NCBI RefSeq assembly: GCF_000225505.1 | Contig: NZ_BACI01000002.1 | Span: 143,989 to 207,988, forward strand | Length of the DNA stretch: 64,000 nucleotides | From: Gordonia alkanivorans NBRC 16433 | GTDB lineage: Bacteria > Actinomycetota > Actinomycetes > Mycobacteriales > Mycobacteriaceae | Reading direction: 5' to 3' | Shown here: positions 10,399-18,679 of the stretch, piece after piece | Position numbering within the stretch: the stretch's first letter is position 1 | Layout of the letters: each line of letters opens with the position of its first letter | The notes under the pieces: generated by a model | What the model saw: the letters and a program-made list of their open reading frames with translations, nothing else | The model's database searches: none | Told to the model about the DNA's origin: nothing | Translations under genes and position numbers: made by a program

Positions 10399-10763
10399 TG
10401 GGTTCCATTCCGTTGTCGCCTGACACCCTGTCCGCTGATGTCGAGATGCTGTCGGTCGACGAGGTCGCCGACCGGCTCGCGGTGTCAACCAACCGGGTGC
10501 GCACACTCATCCGCGACCACAACCTGCTCGCCGTCTCCCGCGGTGGGCATCCGGTCATTCCGGCGGTGTTCTTCGACGACGAGGGCGTCGTCAAACACTT
10601 CTACGGTCTCGTCGGGGTCCTGCTCGACGGCGGTTTCACCCGCGACGAGGCGATGAACTGGTTGTTCACCGTGCACGAAGACCTCGACCTGTATCCGGCC
10701 GCGGCGCTGCACACCGACTCCGCCCGCGAGGTCATCCGCCGGGCGCAGGCTCAGGCTTTCTGA
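10398..10763 (+). CDS. DNA-binding protein, PknL partner (Rv2175c-like)
   Basis: A 121-residue protein with a winged-helix HTH of excisionase/MerR style: LSVDEVADRLAVSTNRVRTLIRDHNL (residues ~17-42) followed by the wing LLAVSRGGHPVIPAVFF. The C-terminal half (VGVLLDGGFTRDEAMNWLF, SAREVIRRAQAQAF) is conserved in the family. M. tuberculosis Rv2175c binds DNA and is inhibited on phosphorylation by PknL. GTG 10398 is chosen because it follows a leaderless -10. Its last 32 nt overlap the 3' end of mptA tail to tail. Confidence 0.85.
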   Translation: MGSIPLSPDTLSADVEMLSVDEVADRLAVSTNRVRTLIRDHNLLAVSRGGHPVIPAVFFDDEGVVKHFYGLVGVLLDGGFTRDEAMNWLFTVHEDLDLYPAAALHTDSAREVIRRAQAQAF

Positions 10764-12318
10764 CCTCGCCGGCCGCTGGTTCCTCCGGTGCGCCGGTCCG
10801 GTCCGCGCCCCACGCCCATCGGCCGAACCGGCCGAGCCGCAAGGGGTCCGGACGCAGCAGCGACCAGGCGGCGAGTCCCGCGAGCAGGAACGCCAGCGTG
10901 AGTTCGAAGGGCTTGTAGAAGACGATCGCGTCGTCCGGCTGGAACACGATGAGCATGAACGTCGACGCCCCGACCACGGTCGCGCGCGCCCACGGCGGGA
11001 GGGTGAACGCCACCGCGATCGCCAGCGCCCACGTGTAATACCAGGGGAGCGTGGACGGCTCGAGCAGGAGCACGGCCAGCATCGCCCACGCCATCCCGGC
11101 GACCGCATCCCTCTCGTTGCGCCGGTGACGCCACCACAGGGCGACGAGGGTGACCGCGAGGACCACGGACCCGATCGCGCGCGTGATCTCCAGCACCGGT
11201 TGCAGATTGAGTGCGACGAACGGTGCGGCGACCAGCGTGACGAGATGCGCGACGAAGGTCGGGATGGTGAACCAGTTGATGATCACGTCGGCCCAGCCCA
11301 GTCCCGTCAGCCAGCCCAATCCCAGGCCCACCAGCAGGGTCCAGAGTCCGAACACCGCAACCGAGATGCCGACGATCGCGGCGAAGACGCCGACGACGTC
11401 GCGGGCGGTCACCTGCCGGCGGGAGCGTATGTGGGACAGCCAGATCCAGAGCACGAACGGCACCGCGATCCCGGCGGTGATCTTGATCGACACGGCGAGC
11501 GCGAGGACCGCGGTGCCGGCGACGTGCCGTCCACTGACGACCAGGACGACACCGGTGGTCAGCACGCCGGCCATCAGGAGTTCGACGTGGGGTCCCGCGA
11601 CGAGATGGATGAGGACCATCGGATTGAACAGCGCCAGCCACAGTCCCGCCTGCGGCGAGGCGCCGAAATGGCGTGCGAGTCGCGGGATCGCCCACAGCGA
11701 CAAGAACAGTCCGGGTAGGAGGACGAGTCGCACCGCGAGGATGCCCGCGACGACGTGGTCGCCGGTCACCTCGGTGACGACGCGCAGCAGACCCATGGTG
11801 AACGGCCCGTACGGCGCCGTGGTGGTGGCCCAGACCGTGGCCATGCTGTCGACGAGCGGGCCCGGATGGTGGGCCGGACCGTCGGCGTAGGGGTTGAACC
11901 CGGCACCGAACACCGCCCCCTGCGCGAGGTAGGCGTAGACGTCGCGGCTGTAGACCGGCACGGCCACGAGCAGCGGCGCCGCCCAGACGAGCAGCCATCG
12001 CTGCAGGGTCCTGACGGACGGGGAGTCCGCGGCCCCCCGGGCGGTCCGACGGCCGAGCCGGACCCAGGCGAACACCATGAGGAAGACGCCGAGCCAGAAG
12101 AAGGTACCGAAGAGGTTCTTGCCGTGACCGTAAGTGATCCAGCTGAGTCCCAGGTCGGCGAGTGTCGTCGTGTTGCGGGGCGGGTCGCCGACGCCGAAAC
12201 TGCCCACGCACACCAGAATCGCGCCGATTGCGCCGGTGATCAGATCGCCGCGTGCGGTCCGGTCAGCGACGTCCGGGCGAGTGGGCGTCGGAGTCGATGC
12301 CTTCACGCGGGAGTTCAC
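10732..12318 (-). CDS. mptA: Alpha-1,6-mannopyranosyltransferase MptA
   Basis: A 528-residue polytopic GT-C enzyme that elongates the alpha-1,6-mannan core of lipomannan using decaprenyl-phosphate-mannose outside the membrane. At least ten hydrophobic segments follow a short N-terminal tail, with the conserved first periplasmic loop motif VPVYSRDVYAYLAQG (catalytic-type Asp), then FNPYADGP and APYGPF. The C-terminal ~25 residues are Pro/Glu-rich. It starts at GTG 12318 in a GTGA overlap with the polyprenyl synthase stop, so the two are coupled; GTG 12306 is an alternative. The pairing with prenyl synthase and the upstream GT87 gene fits lipoglycan synthesis. Confidence 0.92.
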   Translation of the reverse strand: MNSRVKASTPTPTRPDVADRTARGDLITGAIGAILVCVGSFGVGDPPRNTTTLADLGLSWITYGHGKNLFGTFFWLGVFLMVFAWVRLGRRTARGAADSPSVRTLQRWLLVWAAPLLVAVPVYSRDVYAYLAQGAVFGAGFNPYADGPAHHPGPLVDSMATVWATTTAPYGPFTMGLLRVVTEVTGDHVVAGILAVRLVLLPGLFLSLWAIPRLARHFGASPQAGLWLALFNPMVLIHLVAGPHVELLMAGVLTTGVVLVVSGRHVAGTAVLALAVSIKITAGIAVPFVLWIWLSHIRSRRQVTARDVVGVFAAIVGISVAVFGLWTLLVGLGLGWLTGLGWADVIINWFTIPTFVAHLVTLVAAPFVALNLQPVLEITRAIGSVVLAVTLVALWWRHRRNERDAVAGMAWAMLAVLLLEPSTLPWYYTWALAIAVAFTLPPWARATVVGASTFMLIVFQPDDAIVFYKPFELTLAFLLAGLAAWSLLRPDPLRLGRFGRWAWGADRTGAPEEPAAGEVRKPEPAPGG

Positions 12319-13463
12319 GCCTCGCGATGCGCGGTCCGGTGGGCGACCGCGGTGAGTTCGCTGCGGATGTCGTCGCCGATGTCGGCGGTGTCCAGTGCGC
12401 CGAGGGCGGCGCCGAGGAGGTCGTCGATCTGGCCCTCCATCTCGGCGACCGCGCCGACGTCGACGAGAAGCGCTCGCGCGGAGCCGAGTTCGTCCTCGTC
12501 GAGCGGGCGACCGATGAAGTCCCGCAAGCGGTTCCCGAGGGCGGGGTCGGAGTCGTCGGCGCGTCGTAGGGCGGTGGCCAGGAGAGCCGTGCGCTTGCCC
12601 GAGACCAGGTCGTCACCCGACGGCTTGCCGGTCCGCTCGGGGTTGCCGAAGACGCCGAGCTGATCGTCGCGCAACTGGAAGGCGATACCGAGGTCGTGCC
12701 CGATCTTCCGCAGCGTCGCGACCAGAATCTCCGACGCCCCGGCGAGACGTGCCCCGAGCTCGAGCGGGCGGGCCACCGTATAGGCGGCGGTCTTGAACTC
12801 CATCACGCGATACGCGGCGGCTGCCGAGTCGTCGCCGCTGGCCTCGTTCACGATGTCGAGGAACTGGCCGCCGAGCACCTCGGTGCGCATCGCCGCCCAG
12901 GTGGCGCCGACGGCCGGCGGGAGAGCGCGGTACCGGGAGGTGTCCGAAACCCCCGGCCGATGATCGTGCACGAGGTCGTCGGCCCACGCGAGCGCGAGGT
13001 CTCCGGCCAGGATCGCCGCGGCCACCCCGTGGCCGGCGGCGTCGCCGGCCCAGGAGGCGGCGGCATGCCGCGACTGGAAGACACGGTGCAGCGTCGGGTG
13101 CCCGCGCCGGGTGTCGGACTGATCGATGATGTCGTCGTGGATCAGGGCGCACGCCTGCACGAGTTCGAGGGCCGCACCCACCCGCAGGGCGTCGCTGGCC
13201 TCACGGCCGACGCTCGACGCCGCGTCGGAGTCGGCGCGACCCGATTCGGTCATACCGCACCGCCATCCGGCGAAGGCGAAGACCGGCCGGATGCGCTTGC
13301 CGCCCTGCAGGACGAAGTCGCGGACCAGTTCGGCCGCGGTGCCGACCACCGGGGCGATCTCGGCCGCGGCGGGGACCGCGACGTCGAAGAAACTGCGCAA
13401 TTCGGTCTCGACGGCCGCCGGGACCGCATCGAGCGAGGTCGGCGTGGGGGAGGCGGAGGTCAC
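12315..13463 (-). CDS. idsA2: Polyprenyl diphosphate synthase (IdsA2-like)
   Basis: A 382-residue trans-prenyltransferase making linear isoprenoid diphosphates. It has GGKRIRP (54-60), the first Asp-rich motif DDIID at 110-114, RRGHPTLH, and the second Asp motif region FQLRDDQLGVFG (266-270) with GKPSGDDLVSGKRT. In the second motif the last Asp is replaced by Gly, as in related actinobacterial geranylgeranyl synthases. The product probably feeds carotenoid, quinone or carrier lipids; chain length cannot be read here. Start ATG 13463. It is divergent from the MetF-like gene and translationally coupled to mptA. Confidence 0.9.
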   Translation of the reverse strand: MTSASPTPTSLDAVPAAVETELRSFFDVAVPAAAEIAPVVGTAAELVRDFVLQGGKRIRPVFAFAGWRCGMTESGRADSDAASSVGREASDALRVGAALELVQACALIHDDIIDQSDTRRGHPTLHRVFQSRHAAASWAGDAAGHGVAAAILAGDLALAWADDLVHDHRPGVSDTSRYRALPPAVGATWAAMRTEVLGGQFLDIVNEASGDDSAAAAYRVMEFKTAAYTVARPLELGARLAGASEILVATLRKIGHDLGIAFQLRDDQLGVFGNPERTGKPSGDDLVSGKRTALLATALRRADDSDPALGNRLRDFIGRPLDEDELGSARALLVDVGAVAEMEGQIDDLLGAALGALDTADIGDDIRSELTAVAHRTAHREA

Positions 13464-13489
13464 CCTGCCAGGCTATGCGAATCGCTATC

Positions 13490-13502
13490 TACACTGTTCG
13501 GG
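13490..13502 (+). promoter_or_regulatory. Leaderless promoter of the MetF-like gene
   Basis: A -10 TACACT at 13490-13495 is separated by 6 nt from GTG 13502, and no Shine-Dalgarno sequence is present. It sits in the short divergent gap to idsA2. Confidence 0.55.
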
Positions 13503-14452
13503 TGACCCCAACCGCTCCGGCACCCTCGATCGTCGAACGCCTGTCCGCCCCGCACCGTGGACCGGTGCCGTTCTCCGTCGAGTTCATGCCCCCGCGCGAC
13601 GCCGAAGGCGAAGCCCGGCTGTGGCGCGCGGTGCGGATCTTCGAGCGGTTGTCCCCGGCCTTCGTGTCGATGACCTACGGTGCCGGCGGTTCGACGCGCG
13701 ACCGCACGGTCCGCATCACCGGCGAGCTCGCCGCCCAGACCACCCTGCTGCCGGTGGCGCACCTGACCGCGGTCAACCACAGTATCGCCGAACTGCGCGC
13801 ACTCGTCGGCGCGTACGCCGATCAGGGCATCGCGAACATCCTCGCGTTGCGCGGCGACCCGCCGGGCGATCCGCTCGGCGAGTGGATCGCCCATCCCGAG
13901 GGCGTCGAATACGCCGAGGAGCTGGTCCATCTCATCGACACCCTCGGCGACTTCCACGTCGGGGTGGCGTCGTTCCCGGAGGGCCATCACCGTGCCCCCG
14001 ACCTCGAGCACGACACCCGCAACCTGGTGAACAAGCTCCGCGCGGGTGCCGAGTACTCGATCACCCAGATGTTCTTCGACGTCGAGGACTACCTGCGTCT
14101 GCGCGACCGGGTGCAGGCCGCCGACCCCGAGCAGGGTGCCAAGCCGATCATCCCGGGCATCATGCCGGTGACGTCGCTGGCCAGCATCAAGCGCATGGCC
14201 GAGCTGTCCGGTTCGGTGATCCCGCCGAAGGTGGTGGAGCGATTCACCAAGGCCGCGGGCGATGGTCCCGAGGAGGATCGTGCGACGGTTCGCGCCGTCG
14301 GCATCGACTTCGCCACCGAGACCGCGGAACGGCTCATCGCCGAGGGCGCACCGTGCCTGCACTTCTGCAGCCTCAACTTCGCCAAGGCGACTTCAGAGGT
14401 ACTCGGCCGCCTCGGCGTGGACGTCGACGCCGCGCTCCACGTCCCCGCCTGA
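13502..14452 (+). CDS. Methylenetetrahydrofolate reductase-like protein (Rv2172c-like)
   Basis: A 316-residue TIM-barrel protein of the MetF family, which reduces 5,10-methylene-THF to 5-methyl-THF with FAD. FSVEFMPPRD carries the catalytic-type Glu at the start of strand 1, FVSMTYGAGGSTRDRT and NILALRGDPPGD are the conserved folate and flavin blocks, and ITQMFFD and IPGIMPV follow. Rv2172c has been discussed as an unusual, divergent MetF in mycobacteria, so NADH dependence and FAD content are uncertain. GTG 13502 is chosen over the in-frame ATG at 13475 because of the leaderless -10 just before it. Convergent with lppM. Confidence 0.82.
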   Translation: MTPTAPAPSIVERLSAPHRGPVPFSVEFMPPRDAEGEARLWRAVRIFERLSPAFVSMTYGAGGSTRDRTVRITGELAAQTTLLPVAHLTAVNHSIAELRALVGAYADQGIANILALRGDPPGDPLGEWIAHPEGVEYAEELVHLIDTLGDFHVGVASFPEGHHRAPDLEHDTRNLVNKLRAGAEYSITQMFFDVEDYLRLRDRVQAADPEQGAKPIIPGIMPVTSLASIKRMAELSGSVIPPKVVERFTKAAGDGPEEDRATVRAVGIDFATETAERLIAEGAPCLHFCSLNFAKATSEVLGRLGVDVDAALHVPA

Positions 14453-14476
14453 CCCTGGAACCTGGCTGTTCGGGTC

Positions 14477-15385
14477 CTAACTCTTCTCGGGCGCTGTCGA
14501 GGCCTTCGGGTCAGCGGCCGCCGAGAGTCCCTCACCCGACAGGGTCGACGGTGCGGTGTTGGTGGCGACCGGTCGTCCCGGGCGCGGGCCGCGGTACCGC
14601 TTCGCATAGGCGAGCCGCGCGATGATCAGCACCGCGATGAGACACACGATGGCGACGAACCAGGACCAGCTGCTGACCGCGGCGGTCGCGGGATCCGGGT
14701 AGGTGGCATCGGCGGTGAAGTCCGACGGCTCGCCCGGAGCCGGGGTCCAGGTGACCGTCGACTCGCCGACCTGGTCGCCGTTGGTCGCCGTCACCGGCCC
14801 GCCGAAGGTGACCGTCAGCTGGACGAAGTCGCGACCCGGGATGAGTTCGGACAGGTCGGTGTCACCGCGGAAACGAACCACCTCGCCGCTGCGCTTGGCG
14901 GTGAGGTCCATCGTCAGCGAGGTGTCGCCGTAGGCGTCGGCGATGATGTCGCCGAGCTGGCCGAACTGGCCGGCGGTGAGATCGGAGAAACTCGCGCGGC
15001 TGCCCACGCGGGTGACCGCCTCCTCGCCGTTCCCGGCGTCCCCGCTGCGGTCATCGCGGTCGGCGGACCCCGATGGGGCAGCCGACTCCTCGGGTGTCTC
15101 CTTGTACTCGGTCACCGAGACCTGCCCCATCATCGACTCGGGGAGATCCAGCTGCGGAGCGCCACGGGGATTGTCCGGTGACGTCGCGACGATGACACTG
15201 CCCGAATACCGATCGCCCACCGTCGTCGAACGCTCCAGGCAGCCGGCCATCAGCGGCGACAGAAGGAGAGTCACGACCGCCACCGCCAGCGGCATCAGCC
15301 GGCGGGGTCGGGACTGACCGCGGGAGGACTTCGGTGCACCCTGCTCGGGAATCGACAATCGCACGCTGCTCATCGTGCCAGACAC
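14477..15385 (-). CDS. lppM: Lipoprotein LppM
   Basis: A 302-residue lipoprotein. A basic N-terminus (SSRGQSRPRRLMP) leads to a hydrophobic stretch ending in the lipobox LMAGC with Cys49. The exported part is predicted beta-rich with an acidic low-complexity loop (~85-120). A second hydrophobic helix near residues 240-262 (SWFVAIVCLIAVLIIARLAY) precedes a basic tail, as in mycobacterial LppM, which is linked to trafficking of phosphatidylinositol mannosides and lipoglycans. Start GTG 15385 directly abuts the stop of the upstream oxidoreductase (TGA-GTG); ATG 15373 is the alternative. The synteny with mptA supports the name. Confidence 0.85.
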   Translation of the reverse strand: MSGTMSSVRLSIPEQGAPKSSRGQSRPRRLMPLAVAVVTLLLSPLMAGCLERSTTVGDRYSGSVIVATSPDNPRGAPQLDLPESMMGQVSVTEYKETPEESAAPSGSADRDDRSGDAGNGEEAVTRVGSRASFSDLTAGQFGQLGDIIADAYGDTSLTMDLTAKRSGEVVRFRGDTDLSELIPGRDFVQLTVTFGGPVTATNGDQVGESTVTWTPAPGEPSDFTADATYPDPATAAVSSWSWFVAIVCLIAVLIIARLAYAKRYRGPRPGRPVATNTAPSTLSGEGLSAAADPKASTAPEKS

Positions 15386-16999
15386 TCAGCTGAACAAACG
15401 TCTCCTACGCAGTGCGGCGTGCCCGGCGATGTAACCGCTCGCGCCCGTCACCCCGCCGCCCGGGTGGGTCGACGCCCCGGCCAGGAACAGTCCGTCGGCG
15501 CCGGGGACGCGATGGCCCGCCAGGTCGGGGGTCGGTCGCCACATGAACATCTGGTCGATCGACATCTCGACATGCATGATGTTGCCGCCGATCAGGCCCA
15601 GCTCGGACTCGAGATCCTCGGGGGTCTGGATGTACCGGTGTGCGATGGACTCCGCGAAACCCGGTGCATGACGGTCGACTTCGTCGCAGACCGCGGCCGC
15701 CGCCTGTGCCCCCAGCGTCGACCAGTCGCCCCCGGCGAGCCGATAGGGGTGCCACTGTGCCCACAGGTTGATCGCGTGCCTGCCCTCCGGGGCGAGGGTG
15801 GGGTCGATCGCCGAGAAGCTCATCGCCACCACCGCGGGCCGCGGCGGTAGTGCACCGACCGCCGCAGCGGCGTGCGCACGGATCAGGTGCGCACGGTCGG
15901 TGACCAGCAGGCCGAGTGCCGAGTGGACGCCGTGGACGGGCAGGTCGTCGGGGAGGTCGCGGTAGACGGGCAGCGCGGTCGTGCCGAGACGCACCGCCAT
16001 CCCGATCCCGCTGCCGACGACGATGTCGCGTCGCCAGCGGTCGATGGTCCCGGCGTCGAAACCGCCCGCCGCCAGCAGGTCCAGGGTCGCCAGCACGTGG
16101 CAGGCGTTGATCACGGTCGGTGTGCACCGACGCTCGCCGGATTCGGTCTGCACCCGCCAGTGGTCACCGCACCGGGTGATCGAGACGGCCGGGTCCCCGC
16201 ACACGATCCGGCCGCCGTCGGCGCCGATGCGGTGGACGAGCGCATCGGTCAGCGCACCGCTGCCGCCGATCGCGCGGCCGGGCGGGATGAGATGCATCAG
16301 GGCGGCGAACCCGACCATCGGCGCGGTGCCGGGTGCGTTCATCGGCGGTCCCGACTGCGCACCGAACCAGGCGAGCCCGGCCTTGAGCTGTTCGGAGTCG
16401 AAGTATCGGTCGAGGAGCGAGTCGCCGGACGCCATGAGTTCGGCGGTGAGATTCAGCATCGCGCCGCTGCGGCGTCCGATCAGGCCGGTGCGTTCGGTGG
16501 TGGCCGTCGAACCGAGACCGGCGAACGCCCGCCCGAACTGTCCCATCGACGCGGGTCGGTAGAAGACGTCCATGACGGCCCGCGCGCGCGGCGTCCAGGT
16601 CTCGACGAACTGCCGGTATGCCGCGGCATCCTTTGCGCCGCAAGATCGTTCGATGGAGACGCACGTGGCGTCGAGATCGGTGCGGAAAACGATCGCCGGG
16701 GCCGTGTCGGTCGCCGGCACGAAGGCCCAGGGGTCGCAGTCGACGTACCGGAGTCCGTGCGAGGCGAGGTCGAGGTCGTCGAGAACGGGGGAGTGCCGGA
16801 TCATCAGGTGCGCCGAGGAACCGCGATCGATGCGGTGCCCCGGGAAACGTTCGACGGTCGACACCGCCCCGCCGGGGATGTCGTCGCGTTCGAAGACCTC
16901 GACGTCGCGACCGGCCTTCGCGAGGTAGGCCGCGGCGATCAGGCCGTTGTGGCCGCCGCCGACGACCACCGCGTCGCGCCGCTCCCCGTGCCCGCTCAT
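15386..16999 (-). CDS. Phytoene-desaturase-like FAD-dependent oxidoreductase
   Basis: A 537-residue flavoprotein of the NAD(P)/FAD-dependent, phytoene dehydrogenase/PYROXD2-like family. The N-terminal Rossmann motif is AVVVGGGHNGLIAAAYLAKAG (GxGxxG variant with Gly-Gly-Gly-His) ending in the FAD ribose-binding VFERDDIPGG. The C-terminus carries HPGGGVTGASGYIAG, the second FAD-contact block, and MRIGHSP-type residues are replaced by MIRHSPVL. The substrate is unknown; carotenoid-like lipids are possible by family only. It shares an operon with lppM (stop and start adjacent) and lies 46 nt after the GNAT gene. This gene is an addition relative to the M. tuberculosis order as I recall it. Confidence 0.82.
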   Translation of the reverse strand: MSGHGERRDAVVVGGGHNGLIAAAYLAKAGRDVEVFERDDIPGGAVSTVERFPGHRIDRGSSAHLMIRHSPVLDDLDLASHGLRYVDCDPWAFVPATDTAPAIVFRTDLDATCVSIERSCGAKDAAAYRQFVETWTPRARAVMDVFYRPASMGQFGRAFAGLGSTATTERTGLIGRRSGAMLNLTAELMASGDSLLDRYFDSEQLKAGLAWFGAQSGPPMNAPGTAPMVGFAALMHLIPPGRAIGGSGALTDALVHRIGADGGRIVCGDPAVSITRCGDHWRVQTESGERRCTPTVINACHVLATLDLLAAGGFDAGTIDRWRRDIVVGSGIGMAVRLGTTALPVYRDLPDDLPVHGVHSALGLLVTDRAHLIRAHAAAAVGALPPRPAVVAMSFSAIDPTLAPEGRHAINLWAQWHPYRLAGGDWSTLGAQAAAAVCDEVDRHAPGFAESIAHRYIQTPEDLESELGLIGGNIMHVEMSIDQMFMWRPTPDLAGHRVPGADGLFLAGASTHPGGGVTGASGYIAGHAALRRRRLFS

Positions 17000-17045
17000 G
17001 CGTGTTCCGTGCCGTGCGCTGTCGTCTTTGTCTGTGCCATGCCCT

Positions 17046-17717
17046 CTATCTTCCGGATGGTGGGGGACCGGGGGGCGGCGGTTGCAGATTCAGCGGCAAC
17101 GGACGGCCGAGGAACGCGAACGGACGGGGGTCGCCGGTGAAGGTGAAATGCCGGAGCACGTCCGTGAAGCCCATCCGCCGGTACAGCGACCACGCCCGGT
17201 TCTGTTCGGCGGGGATCTCCGGCGTAGACAGGAGGACATGACGTTCGGGCCGCTCGGCGAGGAGCCGTGCCAGCAGCAACTGTCCGATGCCGCGTCCCTG
17301 TGCGGTGGGATGAACGTGGAGCTCGGTCAGCTCGAAGTAGTCCCGGGCGATCATCTCGATGTCCGCGGGCGAGCGTCCGGTCTGCCGCAGCCCGAGCCGG
17401 AGCTGCTGATTCCACCACTGTCCGGTCGCGCCGGTGTAGCCGTACGCGATGCCGACCAGGACGTCGTCGGGACCCGTACCCACCGGCGGTCCGACCCGGC
17501 GACGGGACGTCGGCATCGACTGCACCTCGTGCGGGGGCAGGGTGGCGACCGCGCCGATCGCGCGCCAGCCCGGCCGGGCGATGTGCTCGCGCCACAGGGA
17601 CGCTCGATGCATCTCGGTCCCGCGGGGATATCCCATCGCGGTCACGTAGACGTCGAGAGCGGGCTCCAGCCACACGCGGGAGTCCTGACCACTGAGGTTC
17701 ACCAGCCGGAGCGTCAA
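17046..17717 (-). CDS. GNAT family N-acetyltransferase (Rv2170-like)
   Basis: A ~223-residue acetyltransferase. Motif A of the GNAT fold is clear: LTELHVHPTAQGRGIGQLLL (acetyl-CoA pyrophosphate loop Q/RGxGxG), followed by LLSTPEIPAEQNRAWSLYRRMGF, the C-terminal motif B. The N-terminal half (ALDVYVTAMGYPRGTEMHR) matches the Rv2170-type family, whose substrate is not certain. The start is uncertain: TTG 17717 gives MTLRLVNLS with a GGAAG 10 nt upstream, GTG 17702 is five codons shorter, and the open frame reaches GTG 17870, which would invade the promoter of the divergent HEPN gene. It leads the operon with the oxidoreductase and lppM. Confidence 0.78.
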   Translation of the reverse strand: MTLRLVNLSGQDSRVWLEPALDVYVTAMGYPRGTEMHRASLWREHIARPGWRAIGAVATLPPHEVQSMPTSRRRVGPPVGTGPDDVLVGIAYGYTGATGQWWNQQLRLGLRQTGRSPADIEMIARDYFELTELHVHPTAQGRGIGQLLLARLLAERPERHVLLSTPEIPAEQNRAWSLYRRMGFTDVLRHFTFTGDPRPFAFLGRPLPLNLQPPPPGPPPSGR

Positions 17718-17873
17718 CGTCGGGTCGCTTCCGGGTTCACCGAGCGGGCCCGCACCGCCCCGGCCATGCGTTCTCCGACCATCTGGCGTGACTGTCCTCT
17801 CGGTACGGCGGACTCCGCGGAATCGGGTCGCGGGACCCGGTGTTGAAGAAGGATGCGGGCGCGGACCCACGCC

Positions 17874-17902
17874 TTGAAGAGACGCGCGCCGCTAGCTATA
17901 TT
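17874..17902 (+). promoter_or_regulatory. Sigma70-type promoter of the HEPN gene
   Basis: A -35 TTGAAG at 17874-17879 and a -10 TATATT at 17897-17902 are separated by exactly 17 nt. The predicted start near 17909 falls at the LexA box that follows. The 320-nt gap between the GNAT start and the HEPN ATG holds this promoter, the box and a ~130-nt leader. Confidence 0.65.
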
Positions 17903-17909
17903 GAACGTG

Positions 17910-17925
17910 TCGAACGGGTGTTCGA
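17910..17925 (+). promoter_or_regulatory. LexA (SOS) box
   Basis: The sequence TCGAACGGGTGTTCGA is a perfect match to the actinobacterial LexA consensus TCGAAC-N4-GTTCGA. It begins 8 nt downstream of the -10 and covers the predicted transcription start, a position where LexA would block initiation of the HEPN gene. Confidence 0.8.
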
Positions 17926-18037
17926 TGAATGTGCCTCCGCAAGCTGTTCGCGTTCATCCCGACGACATGACGGTCCGGTGGCGGACGAGGGAAGCGTCTG
18001 CCACCGGACACCGTCGCCAGCGAGTGAGGAGGATGCC

Positions 18038-18502
18038 ATGCCCGGACGGCCCACATCCCGCCGGTCCGCCCCCGTCGACCCGGTGATGGTCGGACGTGCG
18101 CGCGACCTCCTCCAGCGCGCCCATCTCCTCCTCGACAACGCCGACGGCGTCTCCGACGACGCCGAGCGATTTCGGCAGTTCTATCTCGTCGCCCTCCGTG
18201 CGGCAGGCGCCGCGCTCGCGATCGGCGAGCCGGCCGGCCCCGCCCGTCGCAAGACGTCGAACGCCTGGACCCGCATCGGAGTTGTCGCTCCCGACCTCGC
18301 CCCGCTGGCCGCGCGCTTCGCCACGCTGTCGCCCGTCCGGATGAAGATCGAGTCGGGGATCATCCGAACACTCGACCCCGACAGTGTCGCCGGCATGCGA
18401 CTCCTCGTCCTTGATTTCCTCCGCCGGGTCGAGACCTTGGTCATTGCTTACGAGCAAGGCAAATTCGGGACAGAGGAGCCCCAAATCGGGCGAACTGCGT
18501 GA
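18038..18502 (+). CDS. SAV_6107-type HEPN domain protein, probably SOS-regulated
   Basis: A 154-residue, largely helical protein that I assign to the SAV_6107-like HEPN family from its composition and position before the dcw cluster. Helices include VMVGRARDLLQRAHLLLDNA, ERFRQFYLVALRAAGAALAI and a C-terminal VLDFLRRVETLVIAYEQ. The classic HEPN RNase motif RX4-6H is not evident, so nuclease activity is doubtful. ATG 18038 has an excellent GTGAGGAGG seven nt upstream; the frame remains open back to 17840. The leader also holds an ATG at 17925 in another frame, overlapping the LexA box. The promoter and LexA box argue that it is induced by DNA damage. Its location next to division genes suggests a checkpoint role, which is inference. 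Confidence 0.7.
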   Translation: MPGRPTSRRSAPVDPVMVGRARDLLQRAHLLLDNADGVSDDAERFRQFYLVALRAAGAALAIGEPAGPARRKTSNAWTRIGVVAPDLAPLAARFATLSPVRMKIESGIIRTLDPDSVAGMRLLVLDFLRRVETLVIAYEQGKFGTEEPQIGRTA

Positions 18503-18679
18503 GGCCGGACACACATTCGGCGTTCCGTTGTCGTTCCGGTATGTGCATCCGGACCAACAACAGCGAGTAATGGTGGTCGCGGCTGATTTCACCTCGTATC
18601 ATGGGAGAATAAGGCGCAGACGCCTCACCGGTCGCGGTTGACCGTCGTCGGCGTCGCGGATCAGGGAGAAGGAGGGTCG

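Noticed and set aside
17925..18086. ATG-started small frame in the HEPN leader overlapping the LexA box
   Set aside because: No ribosome-binding site and no family resemblance; it runs into the HEPN gene in another frame. It could be a uORF, but nothing supports translation.
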